Source of the DNA: G963704535 sp963704535
GTDB taxonomy: Bacteria > Chloroflexota > Chloroflexia > Chloroflexales > Roseiflexaceae
NCBI GenBank assembly: GCA_963704535.1
Contig: OY969916.1
Span: 6,076,001-6,140,000 of the forward strand
Length of the DNA stretch: 64,000 bases
Direction of reading: 5' to 3'
A program made the translations under genes and the position numbers. Shown in pieces: positions 47,654-55,803 of this stretch (position 1 is the first letter of the stretch; every line of letters begins with the position of its first letter). The notes under the pieces are model-generated. The model made no database searches. It was not told the DNA's origin and saw nothing but the letters and a program-made list of their open reading frames with translations.

Positions 47654-48298
47654 ATGCTGGTGACCACCCAGGCATCCAAAGCGCCGCTCACGATCGACAT
47701 TCGCCCCGCGCGGATGGACGATATCTACCCCATCCTTAGCCTGCACCGCGAAGCCTTCGCCGATAAGTTTGGCGCCGCCTTCGGCGCGCGTGGCACCGCG
47801 CGCGGCATCGAAGCCATGGCCGAAGCTTGGCGCCGCCAGGGCAGCAGCGCGCTACGCGGGATGCTGGTCGCGATTGCCGATGAGCAGATCATCGGCACGA
47901 TCACCCTGCGTACCTGGGAGATGGGCAACGACAACACCGGCGCCGCCGAGATGGCGTTCCACCAGGTGCTGGGGGCATGGGGCGCGATCCGCTCGATCTT
48001 CGCGCTCTCGCTGCTCGACCACCAGATCGATCGCGCCGAGGGCTACATCACCGACGTCGCCGTCCACAGCGCCTACCGCCGGCGCGGCGTGGCCCAGGCG
48101 CTGCTCACCCAGGCCGAGGAGGAGGCCCGCGTGCGCCGCAAGCGCTACCTCGGGCTGTACGTCAGCGCCGCCAATCAGGCCGCCCGGCAGCTCTACGACC
48201 AGGCCGGGTTCGGCCGGCAGCGCGTGCGGCGCTCGCTGCTGGCTGGCTGGTTTCTACGCCAGCGCGCCTGGCTGTATATGCGCAAAAACCTCGACTGA
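47654..48298 (+). CDS. GNAT-family N-acetyltransferase
   Basis: 214 aa. The acetyl-CoA site YITDVAVHSAYRRRGVAQALL (about residue 130; V-x-x-x-x-R-R-x-G-V-A) is diagnostic of the GNAT fold, and LYVSAANQAARQLYDQAGF near 175 is the usual C-terminal strand-helix. N-terminal half IDIRPARMDDIYPILSLHREAF. The C-terminus is basic. Substrate (amino-acid, protein N-terminus or antibiotic) cannot be assigned. It is divergent from the membrane protein pair. Confidence 0.85.
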   Translation: MLVTTQASKAPLTIDIRPARMDDIYPILSLHREAFADKFGAAFGARGTARGIEAMAEAWRRQGSSALRGMLVAIADEQIIGTITLRTWEMGNDNTGAAEMAFHQVLGAWGAIRSIFALSLLDHQIDRAEGYITDVAVHSAYRRRGVAQALLTQAEEEARVRRKRYLGLYVSAANQAARQLYDQAGFGRQRVRRSLLAGWFLRQRAWLYMRKNLD

Positions 48299-48445
48299 AG
48301 CTCCCAAAGGTGTTGCGGAGAATCGCCTTCTGTGGTACTGTGGCTCTTAATGGTGCGTTTCATGCTGCCGGCGATATGCGCGGCACGATGATTGCCTGTC
48401 GCACTATTTTCGTAGCGCGAACATTACCAGCAGGAGGCAGAGACA

Positions 48446-49711
48446 ATGGCGTCCGAGCGCGACAATCCTTTCCACATCGCCCAGCAGCAGTTCGATAAGG
48501 CTGCCGAGATGCTCGATTTGCCCCAGGGCATCCGGGCGGTGTTGCGCGTCTCCTCGCGCGAGCTGACCGTTAACTTTCCCGTCAAAATGGACGATGGTAC
48601 CACCCGCGTCTTCACCGGCTATCGCGTGCAGCATAACCTCGGCCGCGGCCCGGCCAAGGGCGGCATCCGCTACCACCCGCAGGTCGATATCGACGAGGTG
48701 CGCGCGCTGGCCATGTGGATGACCTGGAAATGTGCCCTGGTCAACCTGCCCTACGGCGGCGCGAAGGGCGGCGTCGTGCTCGACCCGGCCCTGCTCTCCA
48801 TGAGCGAGTTGGAGCGGTTGACGCGCCGCTTCGCCACCGAGATCAGCCTCCTGATCGGCCCTGATAATGACATTCCCGCCCCCGACGTCAATACCACCCC
48901 GCAGGTGATGGCCTGGATCATGGATACCCTCTCGATGCACCGCGGCTATACCGTCAACGCGGCGATCACCGGCAAGCCGGTCCAAGTCGGCGGCTCGCTC
49001 GGCCGCGTCGAGGCGACCGGCCGCGGCGTGAGCCTGATGGTGCGCGAGTGGGCCCATAAGCGCAACTACAACCTCGACCAGCTCAACGTGGTCATCCAGG
49101 GGTTCGGCAATGTCGGCGGCATCGCCGCTATGCTGCTCGACGAGCTGGGCTGCCGCGTGATCGGCGTCAGCGATGCCTCGGGCGCCTATGTCCGCCGGGG
49201 CGGCCTCGACATCAAGGCGCTGCGCCAATACACCGCCACCCACCCCCGCCACCTGCTGGAGGGCTACCAGGCGCCGGGGGTCGAGCGCATCACCAACGCC
49301 GAACTGCTTGAGCTGCCCTGCGATGTCCTGGTTCCGGCCGCGCTGGAAAATCAGCTCACCGATCTGAACGCTTCGCGCATCCGCGCCAAGGTGATCGTCG
49401 AGGGCGCCAATGGCCCCACGACCCCAGCGGCCGACGCGGTCTTCGAGGATCGCGGCATCACCGTCATCCCCGACATCCTGGCCAATGCCGGCGGCGTGAC
49501 CGTCAGCTACTTCGAGTGGGTCCAGGGACTTCAGTCCTTCTTCTGGGATGAGCAGGATGTCAACGCCAAGCTTGAGCGGATCATGGTCAATGCCTTTGAG
49601 CAGGTGTACACGCTCGCCGAGCAGCGCAAGATCTCGATGCGCCTGGCCGCTTATCTCCTGGCCGTCCGCCGCGTGGCCGACGCGACCTTGATCCGCGGGA
49701 TCTACCCATAG
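48446..49711 (+). CDS. gdhA: Glutamate dehydrogenase (Glu/Leu/Phe/Val family)
   Basis: 421 aa, hexameric NAD(P)-dependent enzyme linking 2-oxoglutarate plus ammonia with glutamate. Substrate site MTWKCALVNLPYGGAKGGVV near residue 95 (catalytic Lys); DVNTTPQVMAWIMDT near 150; Rossmann GFGNVGGIAAMLLDELG near 213; EGANGPTTPAADAVFEDRGI near 318. Ribosome site AGGAGG lies 13 bases before the ATG. Length fits GDH50-type enzymes. Coenzyme preference is not clear from sequence alone. Confidence 0.94.
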   Translation: MASERDNPFHIAQQQFDKAAEMLDLPQGIRAVLRVSSRELTVNFPVKMDDGTTRVFTGYRVQHNLGRGPAKGGIRYHPQVDIDEVRALAMWMTWKCALVNLPYGGAKGGVVLDPALLSMSELERLTRRFATEISLLIGPDNDIPAPDVNTTPQVMAWIMDTLSMHRGYTVNAAITGKPVQVGGSLGRVEATGRGVSLMVREWAHKRNYNLDQLNVVIQGFGNVGGIAAMLLDELGCRVIGVSDASGAYVRRGGLDIKALRQYTATHPRHLLEGYQAPGVERITNAELLELPCDVLVPAALENQLTDLNASRIRAKVIVEGANGPTTPAADAVFEDRGITVIPDILANAGGVTVSYFEWVQGLQSFFWDEQDVNAKLERIMVNAFEQVYTLAEQRKISMRLAAYLLAVRRVADATLIRGIYP

Positions 49712-49736
49712 CCGGCCACCGGGATACAAGCTGCCC

Positions 49737-49776
49737 AAGCACAGGAGATGACAGATCACGCTCATTTCCTGTGCTT
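49737..49776 (+). terminator. Terminator of gdhA
   Basis: AAGCACAGGA (49737-49746) and TCCTGTGCTT (49767-49776) form a perfect 10-bp stem with a 20-nt loop, followed by GCTCTTTTCTC, 25 bases past the stop. Confidence 0.7.
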
Positions 49777-49819
49777 GCTCTTTTCTCACCTCCGGGTATT
49801 CCGAAAAGCCAGTTCCGTA

Positions 49820-49828
49820 TGGTACAAT
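49820..49828 (+). promoter_or_regulatory. Extended -10 promoter of the response regulator
   Basis: TGGTACAAT with TACAAT at 49823-49828, the same nonamer as before the ileS leader. No good -35. Gene start 120 bases downstream. Confidence 0.45.
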
Positions 49829-49949
49829 AGCGCCAGACGGCGAACGAAAGCCCAGAGACGTGGCGCATGATGTTTCCCGCCGATACCCCGGTGGCGGGCC
49901 GCCATGCGTTTGGTGGATCAGGGTTTGTGGGCCGTCGAAGGAGGGCTCC

Positions 49950-50330
49950 GTGGACATCCTGCTCGTGGACGATAACCCGTTGATGCAGCAGCTTATTCTT
50001 CGTTTCCTCAGTGACCTGGGCTACAAGGTCGCCGTCGCCGGCCGCGCCGATGAGGCGGTCGAGCTGGCGCGCAAGGCGGCACCGGCGCTGCTCTTGATCG
50101 ATATGCACCTCCCCGACCGCGACGGTCCGGAGGCGCTGTTGGATATTCGCGCCTTGCCCGGCTGCGAGAAGACACCGGCGATCGCTTTGAGCGGCCTGGA
50201 CGAGAGCGAGGCCCGCCGCATCCTGACGGACGACTTCGCCGAGTACCTGCCCAAGCCGGTCGACCTCGACGTCCTCCAGGCGACGGTGATGCACCACCTC
50301 GGCGACCATATGGCTCGCAGCGTCGGCTAA
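49950..50330 (+). CDS. Single-domain response regulator (CheY-like receiver)
   Basis: 126 aa from GTG at 49950, six bases after GAAGGAGGG. A receiver with no output domain: acidic pair DILLVDDNP at residues ~2-10, phosphoacceptor Asp in LLIDMHLPDRDG near 50, Ser switch IALSGLDE near 82, and Lys LPKPVD near 103. Likely relays phosphate from a separate histidine kinase or acts as a sink. The TAA stop is followed within four bases by a G-rich palindromic element, then the Rrf2 regulator. Confidence 0.85.
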   Translation: MDILLVDDNPLMQQLILRFLSDLGYKVAVAGRADEAVELARKAAPALLLIDMHLPDRDGPEALLDIRALPGCEKTPAIALSGLDESEARRILTDDFAEYLPKPVDLDVLQATVMHHLGDHMARSVG

Positions 50331-50389
50331 GAAAAAAGGGGGAGTTTGAGGGGTGCCCCCTCAAGATTTTCCTTCCACCCCAGTTACAA
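50331..50389. mobile_element. G-rich element between the response regulator and Rrf2 genes
   Basis: GAAAAAAGGGGGAGTTTGAGGGGTGCCCCCTCAAGATTTTCCTTCCACCCC: the central palindrome with degenerate flanks, starting at the response-regulator stop codon. Confidence 0.65.
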
Positions 50390-50414
50390 GCGGTGTGTTT
50401 CACTTACAACGTCT

Positions 50415-50855
50415 ATGCGCATTTCGAGCAAAGGTGAATATGGCCTGCGGGCGCTCTTCGACCTGGCCCAACGCTACGGCGAGGGTCCCATTCAGAGTCA
50501 CGATATCCACGAGCGCCAGGGCATCGACGAGAACTACCTCAACCAGATTCTGATCGTGCTCCGCAAGGCCGGCTTGATCGAAAGTGTGCGCGGCCCGCAG
50601 GGTGGGCACCGCCTCGCGCGCCCGCCCGCGCAGATCACGCTGCTCGACGCGCTGACGGCGCTCGAAGGGCCGCTGCTGCCCGCAGATACCGGGCGCGACG
50701 GCATGGTGCCGGTGGACCCGATCGACCGCGATCTCGTCCGCGATGTCTGGTGTGGGATGCGCGCGGCCCTCGAAGGCTACCTCACCGGCATTACCCTTGA
50801 GGATATGTGCCAGCGCAAGCGCCAGCGCGCCGGCGAGATCATGTACTACATCTAG
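50415..50855 (+). CDS. Rrf2-family transcriptional regulator
   Basis: 146 aa. Winged-helix Rrf2 plan: MRISSKGEYGLRALFDLAQR, then IHERQGIDENYLNQILIVLRKAGLIESVRGPQGG, the DNA-binding wing region. Rrf2 proteins usually hold an Fe-S cluster via three Cys in the loop after the wing; here only two Cys (VWCGM, DMCQ) are present, so cluster binding is doubtful. ATG at 50415; the frame opening at 50346 overlaps the repeat. The last four bases overlap tail-to-tail with the DUF2085-like gene on the other strand. Confidence 0.83.
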   Translation: MRISSKGEYGLRALFDLAQRYGEGPIQSHDIHERQGIDENYLNQILIVLRKAGLIESVRGPQGGHRLARPPAQITLLDALTALEGPLLPADTGRDGMVPVDPIDRDLVRDVWCGMRAALEGYLTGITLEDMCQRKRQRAGEIMYYI

Positions 50856-51721
50856 ACCACCAACCCCTGCCCCTCCAGCCAGAAGCGCGCCGCCGAGAGC
50901 GCCCCCAGCTCGACCAAGGTGAAGAGCAGCGCCACCGTCGCCGGTCTGGCGAGCTGCGTCACGCGCGTGACCGTCCCCTCGTAGCGCATAAACAGCGCCG
51001 TCAGCAGCAGGTTCACGCTGTAGAGCACGCCGATGATGCCGAGCCAGGCGCTGATCGCGATCGGCCAGTACATGATCTCGATATTGCCGTACATGGCCAG
51101 CAGCACCAGCATGTTAATCAGCAGCGCGCCGCCCAGCTCCAGCCAGGTGCCGATCACCGGCTGGGCGGTGTCAGGGTCGCGCCGCAGCGAGAGGTTGAGG
51201 ATCAGGAACAGCAGCGTCGCGATCGCCGTGCCCATGCCGATCCCGGTGAGCGTGCGCAGTTCGTTGCGCGGCGCGTACATGGCCGGTAAGAACATATCGA
51301 CAAACATCGAGTTAAAGCCGTCGAGCGCCATGAGCAGGACGAAGAGCAGCAGCGCGCCCAGGATCGGCCACGGCGGCAGCTTCGCCGCCCGCCGCCGCCC
51401 CAGCGCAAGCAGGTACAGGCTCGTTACCAGGAAGCTGCTGTAGATCCCGGTGTTACGCGCGCACAGCGGCAGTTGTATCCCAGCCACATCGACGTTGTGG
51501 ACCTGCGCGCAGACTCCGTGGACTACCGCGTACATCTTCCAGTTGAGCGGGGCGCTGGGCCAAAACACCAGGCCAAGCAGCAGCGCGCCGACCAGCCCCA
51601 GGAACGCATACCGCCAGGGCGTCTCGCGGCCGGTCTGCTCCTCCAGCACCTGCTCCTGGCGCTCGGCCATCCGCTTCCGAGCCAGTTCCACTATTTCTTC
51701 GCTTGTTCGCTCGCTCATCAC
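50852..51721 (-). CDS. DUF2085-type multi-pass membrane protein
   Basis: 289 aa, about eight helices. The family signature VHGVCAQ..QLPLCARNTGIYSSFL (residues ~68-98), with paired Cys, lies in the first loop and helix. Start at 51721 or the adjacent second ATG at 51718 (MSERTSEEIVELARK). The N-terminal ~35 residues are charged and cytoplasmic. Function of DUF2085 is unknown; the conserved Cys and Arg-Asn suggest a metal, quinone or redox role. Convergent and overlapping by 4 bases with the Rrf2 gene. Confidence 0.78.
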   Translation of the reverse strand: MMSERTSEEIVELARKRMAERQEQVLEEQTGRETPWRYAFLGLVGALLLGLVFWPSAPLNWKMYAVVHGVCAQVHNVDVAGIQLPLCARNTGIYSSFLVTSLYLLALGRRRAAKLPPWPILGALLLFVLLMALDGFNSMFVDMFLPAMYAPRNELRTLTGIGMGTAIATLLFLILNLSLRRDPDTAQPVIGTWLELGGALLINMLVLLAMYGNIEIMYWPIAISAWLGIIGVLYSVNLLLTALFMRYEGTVTRVTQLARPATVALLFTLVELGALSAARFWLEGQGLVV

Positions 51722-51732
51722 CCATTCCTTGT

Positions 51733-51853
51733 AGAGGCTGTCTGAAAAAGGGGAGTTTGAGGGGGCAGCCCCCTCAAGGCCCTCTTTTCACCACGGATTG
51801 TTAGAGATTGGAGATTAGAGATTGACTCAATCTCTAATCTCCAATCTCCAATA
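51733..51853. mobile_element. G-rich MITE-like element followed by an AGATTGG heptamer palindrome
   Basis: 51733-51800: GAGGCTGTCTGAAAAGGGGAGTTTGAGGGGGCAGCCCCCTCAAGGCCCTCTTTTCACCACGGATTG. 51806-51850: GAGATTGGAGATTAGAGATTGA, then TCAATCTCTAATCTCCAATCTCC, a perfect palindromic pair. Both families lie side by side between the DUF2085 and tlpA genes. Confidence 0.8.
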
Positions 51854-51854
51854 A

Positions 51855-52418
51855 CTATTTCAGTTGGTCCAGCCGCTCTTTTATAAAGTCGTAGTTCATG
51901 ACCCCGATCTGGCGGTAGCCGACCGTGCCATCGGTGTTAACGAAATAGCTCATCGGGGCGAAGCGCATGCCATAGCGGCGCGTGATGTCCTCCGATGGGT
52001 TGGCGAGCAGCGGGAAGGTCAGGGCGAACTCCTCGGCGAAGGGCTGGATCACATCCGCGCCCTCGCGCCAGTTCACCCCCAGGACGGCGACCTGGCCGCT
52101 GGACTCCTGGCTCACCTTCTGCAAGTCCGGCATCTCCACGCGGCATGGCTCGCACCAGGTCGCCCAGAAGTTGATCACCACCTTTTTGCCGCGCATGTCG
52201 CTCAGCTTGTGGGTCGTCCCGTCGCTCAGCGTGTACTCGAAGTCGGGCGCGACGTCGCCCTGGCGCGGAACCACTGCCTGGTCTGCGCTGTCGAGCAGAC
52301 GCGAATCGGCGGCGATCGAGGACGTGCCGCCCGTCCGGGGTGATGCGGGCGCCGCGCTCCCACCGCAGGCCACCAAGGCCAGCGCCGCAAGCAATAACAG
52401 ACTCAATCGAACGATCAT
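51855..52418 (-). CDS. TlpA/ResA-like thiol-disulfide oxidoreductase, lipoprotein
   Basis: 187 aa. The N-terminus MIVRLSLLLLAALALVACGG is a lipoprotein signal with the lipobox Cys (LVAC). The thioredoxin fold begins near residue 55 (GDVAPDFEYTLSDG); the redox site FWATWCEPCRVEMP lies near 90, and the cis-Pro region RFAPMSYFVNTDG near 160. Exported, membrane-tethered reductase that may reduce cytochrome c or other secreted disulfides. Its ATG lies 3 bases after the stop of the glutaredoxin-like gene, so the two are co-transcribed. Confidence 0.9.
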   Translation of the reverse strand: MIVRLSLLLLAALALVACGGSAAPASPRTGGTSSIAADSRLLDSADQAVVPRQGDVAPDFEYTLSDGTTHKLSDMRGKKVVINFWATWCEPCRVEMPDLQKVSQESSGQVAVLGVNWREGADVIQPFAEEFALTFPLLANPSEDITRRYGMRFAPMSYFVNTDGTVGYRQIGVMNYDFIKERLDQLK

Positions 52419-52421
52419 GTT

Positions 52422-52673
52422 CTAATCCGCCAGCCAGCGCTCCAGGTCGGCCTCGCGAATCGGGGCGACAAGCGCCGGCCGACCTTCAGCGACGATCACC
52501 GGGATACTGTGCTTATAGCGCTCGTACAAGGCGACATCTCCAAGAATGTTCACTGTCACGATCTCCAGCGGCACGCGCCGCGCCAGCCGCTCAAGCAGCT
52601 CGGCGGCGTCCTCGCAGAGGTGGCAGCCAGGCCGAGTATACAGGGTAATCAGGCGCACAGGTGCTTTGGGCAT
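52422..52673 (-). CDS. Glutaredoxin-like (DUF836) thiol protein
   Basis: 83 aa from ATG at 52673 (MPKAPVRLITLYTRPGCHLCEDA). One thioredoxin-like fold: redox pair CHLC at residues 17-20, then a helix, LEIVTVNILGDVALYERYKHSIPV with cis-Pro, and LERWLAD. DUF836-type glutaredoxins of this size act in cytoplasmic thiol chemistry, often beside TlpA-like proteins. The large upstream in-frame ORF (to 52991) has no start signal and overlaps the divergent gene. Directly upstream of tlpA. Confidence 0.88.
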   Translation of the reverse strand: MPKAPVRLITLYTRPGCHLCEDAAELLERLARRVPLEIVTVNILGDVALYERYKHSIPVIVAEGRPALVAPIREADLERWLAD

Positions 52674-52812
52674 AGCGCTTTCACGCACATTTCGATTCGA
52701 TTTTGGTATTATATCAGACCGAGGGATCGCGTGCGCTCGGCAGGCGCTGAGGCTATAATGAGCCGGGAGAGGAGCTACGGCTCGCACCAGCATTGCACGA
52801 AAGGACGCCACT

Positions 52813-54198
52813 ATGCCAGGTCTTTCGCTCTCCGGCCGCGTGGTCCGCTCGATCGACCTCGCGCCGCTGGCCAATATCGCCATCCGGCTGATTGGCCCCG
52901 CCGCAGCGTTCGCCGGTCTCGCCGGAGCCCAGCCGCTGCCGCAGGGGCGCCAGATCACCTGGACCCGCCAGCTCGGCGGCTTCGCCGGCACCCGTTGGGA
53001 GTGCTGGGTCGCCCAGGTCCAGAATCAGGTCCAGGGCATCACCTGGGAGCAGTTCCGCGACGGTGCGCTGACCCACAACCCGCAACTCAGCGCCGACGGT
53101 CGGCTGTTCAAGGCCAACCAGACCTATCTGCTCCCCGAGGACAGCGCCGCCGCGCCATACACCTGGACGCGCCAGTTGGCCGGTTTCGCCGGCACCCGCT
53201 GGGAGTGCTGGGTCGCCCAGGTGCAGAACCAGGTCCAGGGCATCACCTGGGAGCAGTTCCGCGACGGTGTGCTGGCCTATAACCCGCAACTCAACGCCGA
53301 CGGCCGGCTGTTCAAGGCCGACAAAGCCTACCTGATCCCCCAAAACGACGCGACGCCGCGCGCCGCCCTTGAGACCACCACCGACGCCCAGGGCGGCTAC
53401 ACCTTCGCTCTGGGTGCCCAGCCGGCGGTCTTCGAGATCCAGGTCGAGATCGACGACTACGCGCGCTTCGTGCTGCCGCTGGTGGTTAACGGCGCGGTGA
53501 CGCAACCGATCGCGCTGACGCCGCAGTCCAGCGGCAGCAAGGCGTCGCCCACTGGTATAGGCAGCTCAGGGAGCGTGCGCTCGGCCCGCACCGACTACGC
53601 CACGCTGCCGGAGAAGGCGCGCCGGGTGATCGACCAGGCCCTGTTTATGCTGGGCGACGACGCGCAGGTCTTCGACGCGCTGACGCCCGACCTCCAGAAG
53701 ATGGCCTACGGCGCGCGGTTCCTGTCTGACCCCGGCAACCAGCATTACAAGGATCTCGTCTGCGCCGACCTGCTCAGCATCACGTTCAAGGGCGCCGGCC
53801 TCGACATCAGTTGGGGCGGCGGCGCCGGGCCGAGCATGGCCGACTACTACTTCCCCGAAGGCAACTCCAAGCTGATCGAGATCGCCGACCCCAACGACTG
53901 GCTGCCAGGCGATGTGCTGATCTACGGTCCAGCGACCACGGCGGGACGGCGCTCCGGCCACGTCAACCTGTACGTCGGCCCCTTCACCGGCACCGACCGC
54001 AGCGGCAAGACCTACAACCTGAGCGATGGCGTCGAGGTCGTTGACGCCAGCATGGATTTCATGATGAACGGCAAAGAGGTCGGGACCGGGGTCTCCGGGC
54101 GCACGCTCCAGCTGTACTGCCTGCAAAAGAAGTGCTACACCTACGCCTGGGTGCGCCACGTCCGGCTGCGCGAGTTGGCCGCGGCCTTCGGCCGCTAG
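52813..54198 (+). CDS. NlpC/P60-like or CHAP-like protein with two LysM-like repeats in a carboxypeptidase-regulatory-like domain
   Basis: 461 aa. Residues ~5-30 (SGRVVRSIDLAPLANIAIRL) and ~178-225 (DAQGGYTFALGA..IQVEIDDY) look like the two halves of a carboxypeptidase-regulatory-like domain. Between them lie two 68-residue repeats (starts at ~50 and ~118; TWTRQL(G/A)GFAGTRWECWVAQ, GITWEQFRDG.L..NPQL, ADGRLFKA) of LysM-like shape. The C-terminal ~190 residues resemble a papain-like wall hydrolase: Cys317 in KDLVCADLL and His383 in SGHVNLYVG. No signal peptide was seen. The product may act on peptidoglycan; this is inferred. Confidence 0.65.
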   Translation: MPGLSLSGRVVRSIDLAPLANIAIRLIGPAAAFAGLAGAQPLPQGRQITWTRQLGGFAGTRWECWVAQVQNQVQGITWEQFRDGALTHNPQLSADGRLFKANQTYLLPEDSAAAPYTWTRQLAGFAGTRWECWVAQVQNQVQGITWEQFRDGVLAYNPQLNADGRLFKADKAYLIPQNDATPRAALETTTDAQGGYTFALGAQPAVFEIQVEIDDYARFVLPLVVNGAVTQPIALTPQSSGSKASPTGIGSSGSVRSARTDYATLPEKARRVIDQALFMLGDDAQVFDALTPDLQKMAYGARFLSDPGNQHYKDLVCADLLSITFKGAGLDISWGGGAGPSMADYYFPEGNSKLIEIADPNDWLPGDVLIYGPATTAGRRSGHVNLYVGPFTGTDRSGKTYNLSDGVEVVDASMDFMMNGKEVGTGVSGRTLQLYCLQKKCYTYAWVRHVRLRELAAAFGR

Positions 54199-54205
54199 CC
54201 TGAAC

Positions 54206-54272
54206 AGGTGAAAAGGTGAAGGGGTGAAAGGGTATCGATACCTTTCACCCCTTCACCCTTTCACCCCTTCAT
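54206..54272. repeat. Inverted octamer-type element (GGTGAAAG)
   Basis: GGTGAAAAGGTGAAGGGGTGAAAGGG, then a TATCGATA centre, then CCTTTCACCCCTTCACCCTTTCACCCC. Its right end overlaps the tyrS stop codon (54269-54271). Confidence 0.8.
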
Positions 54273-55457
54273 TTCCCCCGTACCTGCACAAACTTCCGCC
54301 GGCCGACCTGCACGACCACTGCCGTCTCCGGGCTGATGACGGCGTCGTAGCCGCTGACCTTCTCGCCGGCGACGCGCACGCCCCCGCCGTCGATCAGACG
54401 GCGCGCCTCGCTCTTGCTGCTCGCCAGGCCCGCCGCGACCATGAGATCAATGATCGCGATCGGTGCGTCGATCTCGTGGAGGGGAATATCGCTCGGCAGC
54501 TCGCGCTCGCGGAAGCGCCTGATCCACTCGGCCTCGGCCGCCTGCCCTTCCGCCGACGAGTGGAACTGCCCCACGACCTCGCGGGCCAGCCGCATCTTGA
54601 AGTCCATCGGATTGACCGCGTTCGCCGCCGTCGCCCGTTTCATCTCGGCGATCTCGTCCAGCGGCGCATCGGTGAGCACCTCGAAGTACAGCGGCATGAC
54701 ATCGTCGCTCATCGAGAGCACCTTGCTGTACATCTCGAACGGCGGCATCAGCACATCGATCGTATTATCGAACGACTTGCCCATCTTGCGGCCATCGGTG
54801 CCGGGGATCAGCGGCACTAGCAGAATGTCCTGCGGCGTCTGGCCCATCTGCTCCTGAAGCTCGCGCCCGGCCAGGTTGTTGAACTTCTGATCGGTGCCGC
54901 CGAACTCGACGTCGGAGTGGATCGCCACCGAGTCGTAGCCCTGGAGCATCGGGTACATCAGCTCCAGGATCGACAGCCGCGCGCCCTCCTCGTAGCGCTT
55001 GCGGAAGGTCTCGTGGGCCAGCATCTGCGCCAGCGTGAAGCGCCCGGCCAGGTTGAGCGCGTCCACCAGCTTGAACTCGCCAAACCACTCACTCTGCCAG
55101 CGCACCTCGGTCCGATCGCGGTCGACCACCCTGAAAAACTGCTCCATGTAGGTCTTGGCGTTCTCCTGGACGATCTCGGCACTCAGGCGTGGGCGTGTCT
55201 CGTCGCGCCCGCTCGGGTCGCCGATCTGCGCCGTCCAGTCGCCGACGATCAGGACCACCTGATGCCCCAGCTCCTGGAACTTGCGCAGCTTGCGCAGCCC
55301 CACCGCGTTGCCAATCGTGCATGTGCGGCTTGGTCGGGTCGAAGCCCTGCTTGAGGCGCAGCTTGCGGCCGCTTTGCAGCTTCGCGCGCAGGTCGGCCGC
55401 CACCAGCACCTCGGCGACGCCACGCGTCAACAGTTGATCGGTATCGTTGGTCATCAT
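54269..55457 (-). CDS. tyrS: Tyrosyl-tRNA synthetase (frameshifted)
   Basis: About 395 aa over two frames, charging tRNA-Tyr. N-terminus MMTNDTDQLLTRGVAEVLVA and LRLKQGFDPTKPHMH; the next frame continues IGNAVGLRKLRKFQELGHQ. They join at a single extra base near 55312, giving HMHIGNAVGL, a variant HIGH motif. KMSKS occurs as RKMGKSFDNTIDV near residue 230. The S4-like anticodon-binding end (ASSKSEARRLIDGGGVRVAGEKV) closes the protein. Both parts are conserved and the gene is essential, so the frame break is probably an artefact. Expression appears governed by the upstream Tyr leader attenuator. Confidence 0.9.
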
Positions 55458-55462
55458 GCTTT

Positions 55463-55525
55463 CTCCGGATGTCTGAATAGAGGGAGTTTGAGGAGGTGCC
55501 CCTCAAGAGCCCTTTTCCACTTCCG
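55463..55525. mobile_element. Degenerate G-rich element between attenuator and tyrS
   Basis: TGTCTGAATAGAGGGAGTTTGAGGAGGTGCCCCTCAAGAGCCC then TTTTCCACTTCCG. Lies in the tyrS message between the attenuator and the ribosome site. Confidence 0.65.
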
Positions 55526-55552
55526 ACGGTCTCTGATACTGACTGATAAAAC

Positions 55553-55579
55553 AAAAAAACGTGGACTGGTGTCCACGTT
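55553..55579 (-). terminator. Attenuator terminator of tyrS
   Basis: On the minus strand AACGUGGAC-ACCA-GUCCACGUU followed by five more U: perfect 9-bp stem, 4-nt loop (plus-strand 55558-55579, A run 55553-55559). It lies about 95 bases before tyrS and 40 bases after the leader peptide stop. Confidence 0.9.
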
Positions 55580-55652
55580 CCCTAACATATCTTGAGAAGC
55601 CGCGTGTGGAGCACCAGCCGATCACCCTCTGGCGGGGCAGTAATACTCCACA
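55566..55652 (-). promoter_or_regulatory. Mutually exclusive stems of the tyrS attenuator
   Basis: Region 1 UGUGGAG (55646-55652, inside the leader gene) can pair with CUCCACA of region 2. Region 2 CUGGUGCUCCAC (55606-55617) can pair almost perfectly with GUGGACACCAG of region 3 (55566-55576). Region 3 is also the left arm and loop of the terminator. This is the 1:2 / 2:3 / 3:4 layout of trp-type attenuators, with UAU UAC codons at 55640-55645 directly after region 1. Confidence 0.82.
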
Positions 55653-55681
55653 GCATAGATGTTGGCGCGCAAAACAACCAT
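55622..55681 (-). CDS. Leader peptide of tyrS, Tyr-rich
   Basis: 19 codons, MVVLRANIYAVEYYCPARG and stop, with three Tyr (codons 9, 13 and 14: TAT, TAT, TAC). AGGAGG lies eight bases before the ATG. Tandem Tyr codons stand just after region 1 of the attenuator, as needed for a stalled ribosome to free region 2. Short of Tyr-tRNA, the antiterminator would form and tyrS would be read; with enough Tyr-tRNA, the terminator forms. Too short for usual gene finders. No homologue check was possible. Confidence 0.82.
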   Translation of the reverse strand: MVVLRANIYAVEYYCPARG

Positions 55682-55697
55682 CGCTAGCTCCTCCTAA

Positions 55698-55793
55698 GAG
55701 GCTGCCTGAAAAGGGGGAGTTTGAAGGGGCCGCCCCTCAAGAAACTCTTTCCACCACGGAACTCCGATAGCAACAGACTTTTCAAACAGTCCT
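55698..55793. mobile_element. G-rich MITE-like element with both terminal repeats, in the tyrS 5' leader
   Basis: GAGGCTGCCTGAAAAGGGGGAGTTTGAAGGGG..CCCCTCAAGAAACTCTTTCCACCACGGA, ending in CTTTTCAAACAGTCC. Terminal repeats (GGCTGCCTGAAAAG / CTTTTCAAACAGTCC) are imperfect inverted copies. It sits between the tyrS promoter and the leader peptide. Confidence 0.75.
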
Positions 55794-55803
55794 AAGTGAG
55801 GCC

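Noticed and set aside
55581..55700. T-box leader for tyrS
   Set aside because: No GGTGGNACCGCG sequence or stem I S-turn is present; the leader-peptide attenuator explains the region instead.
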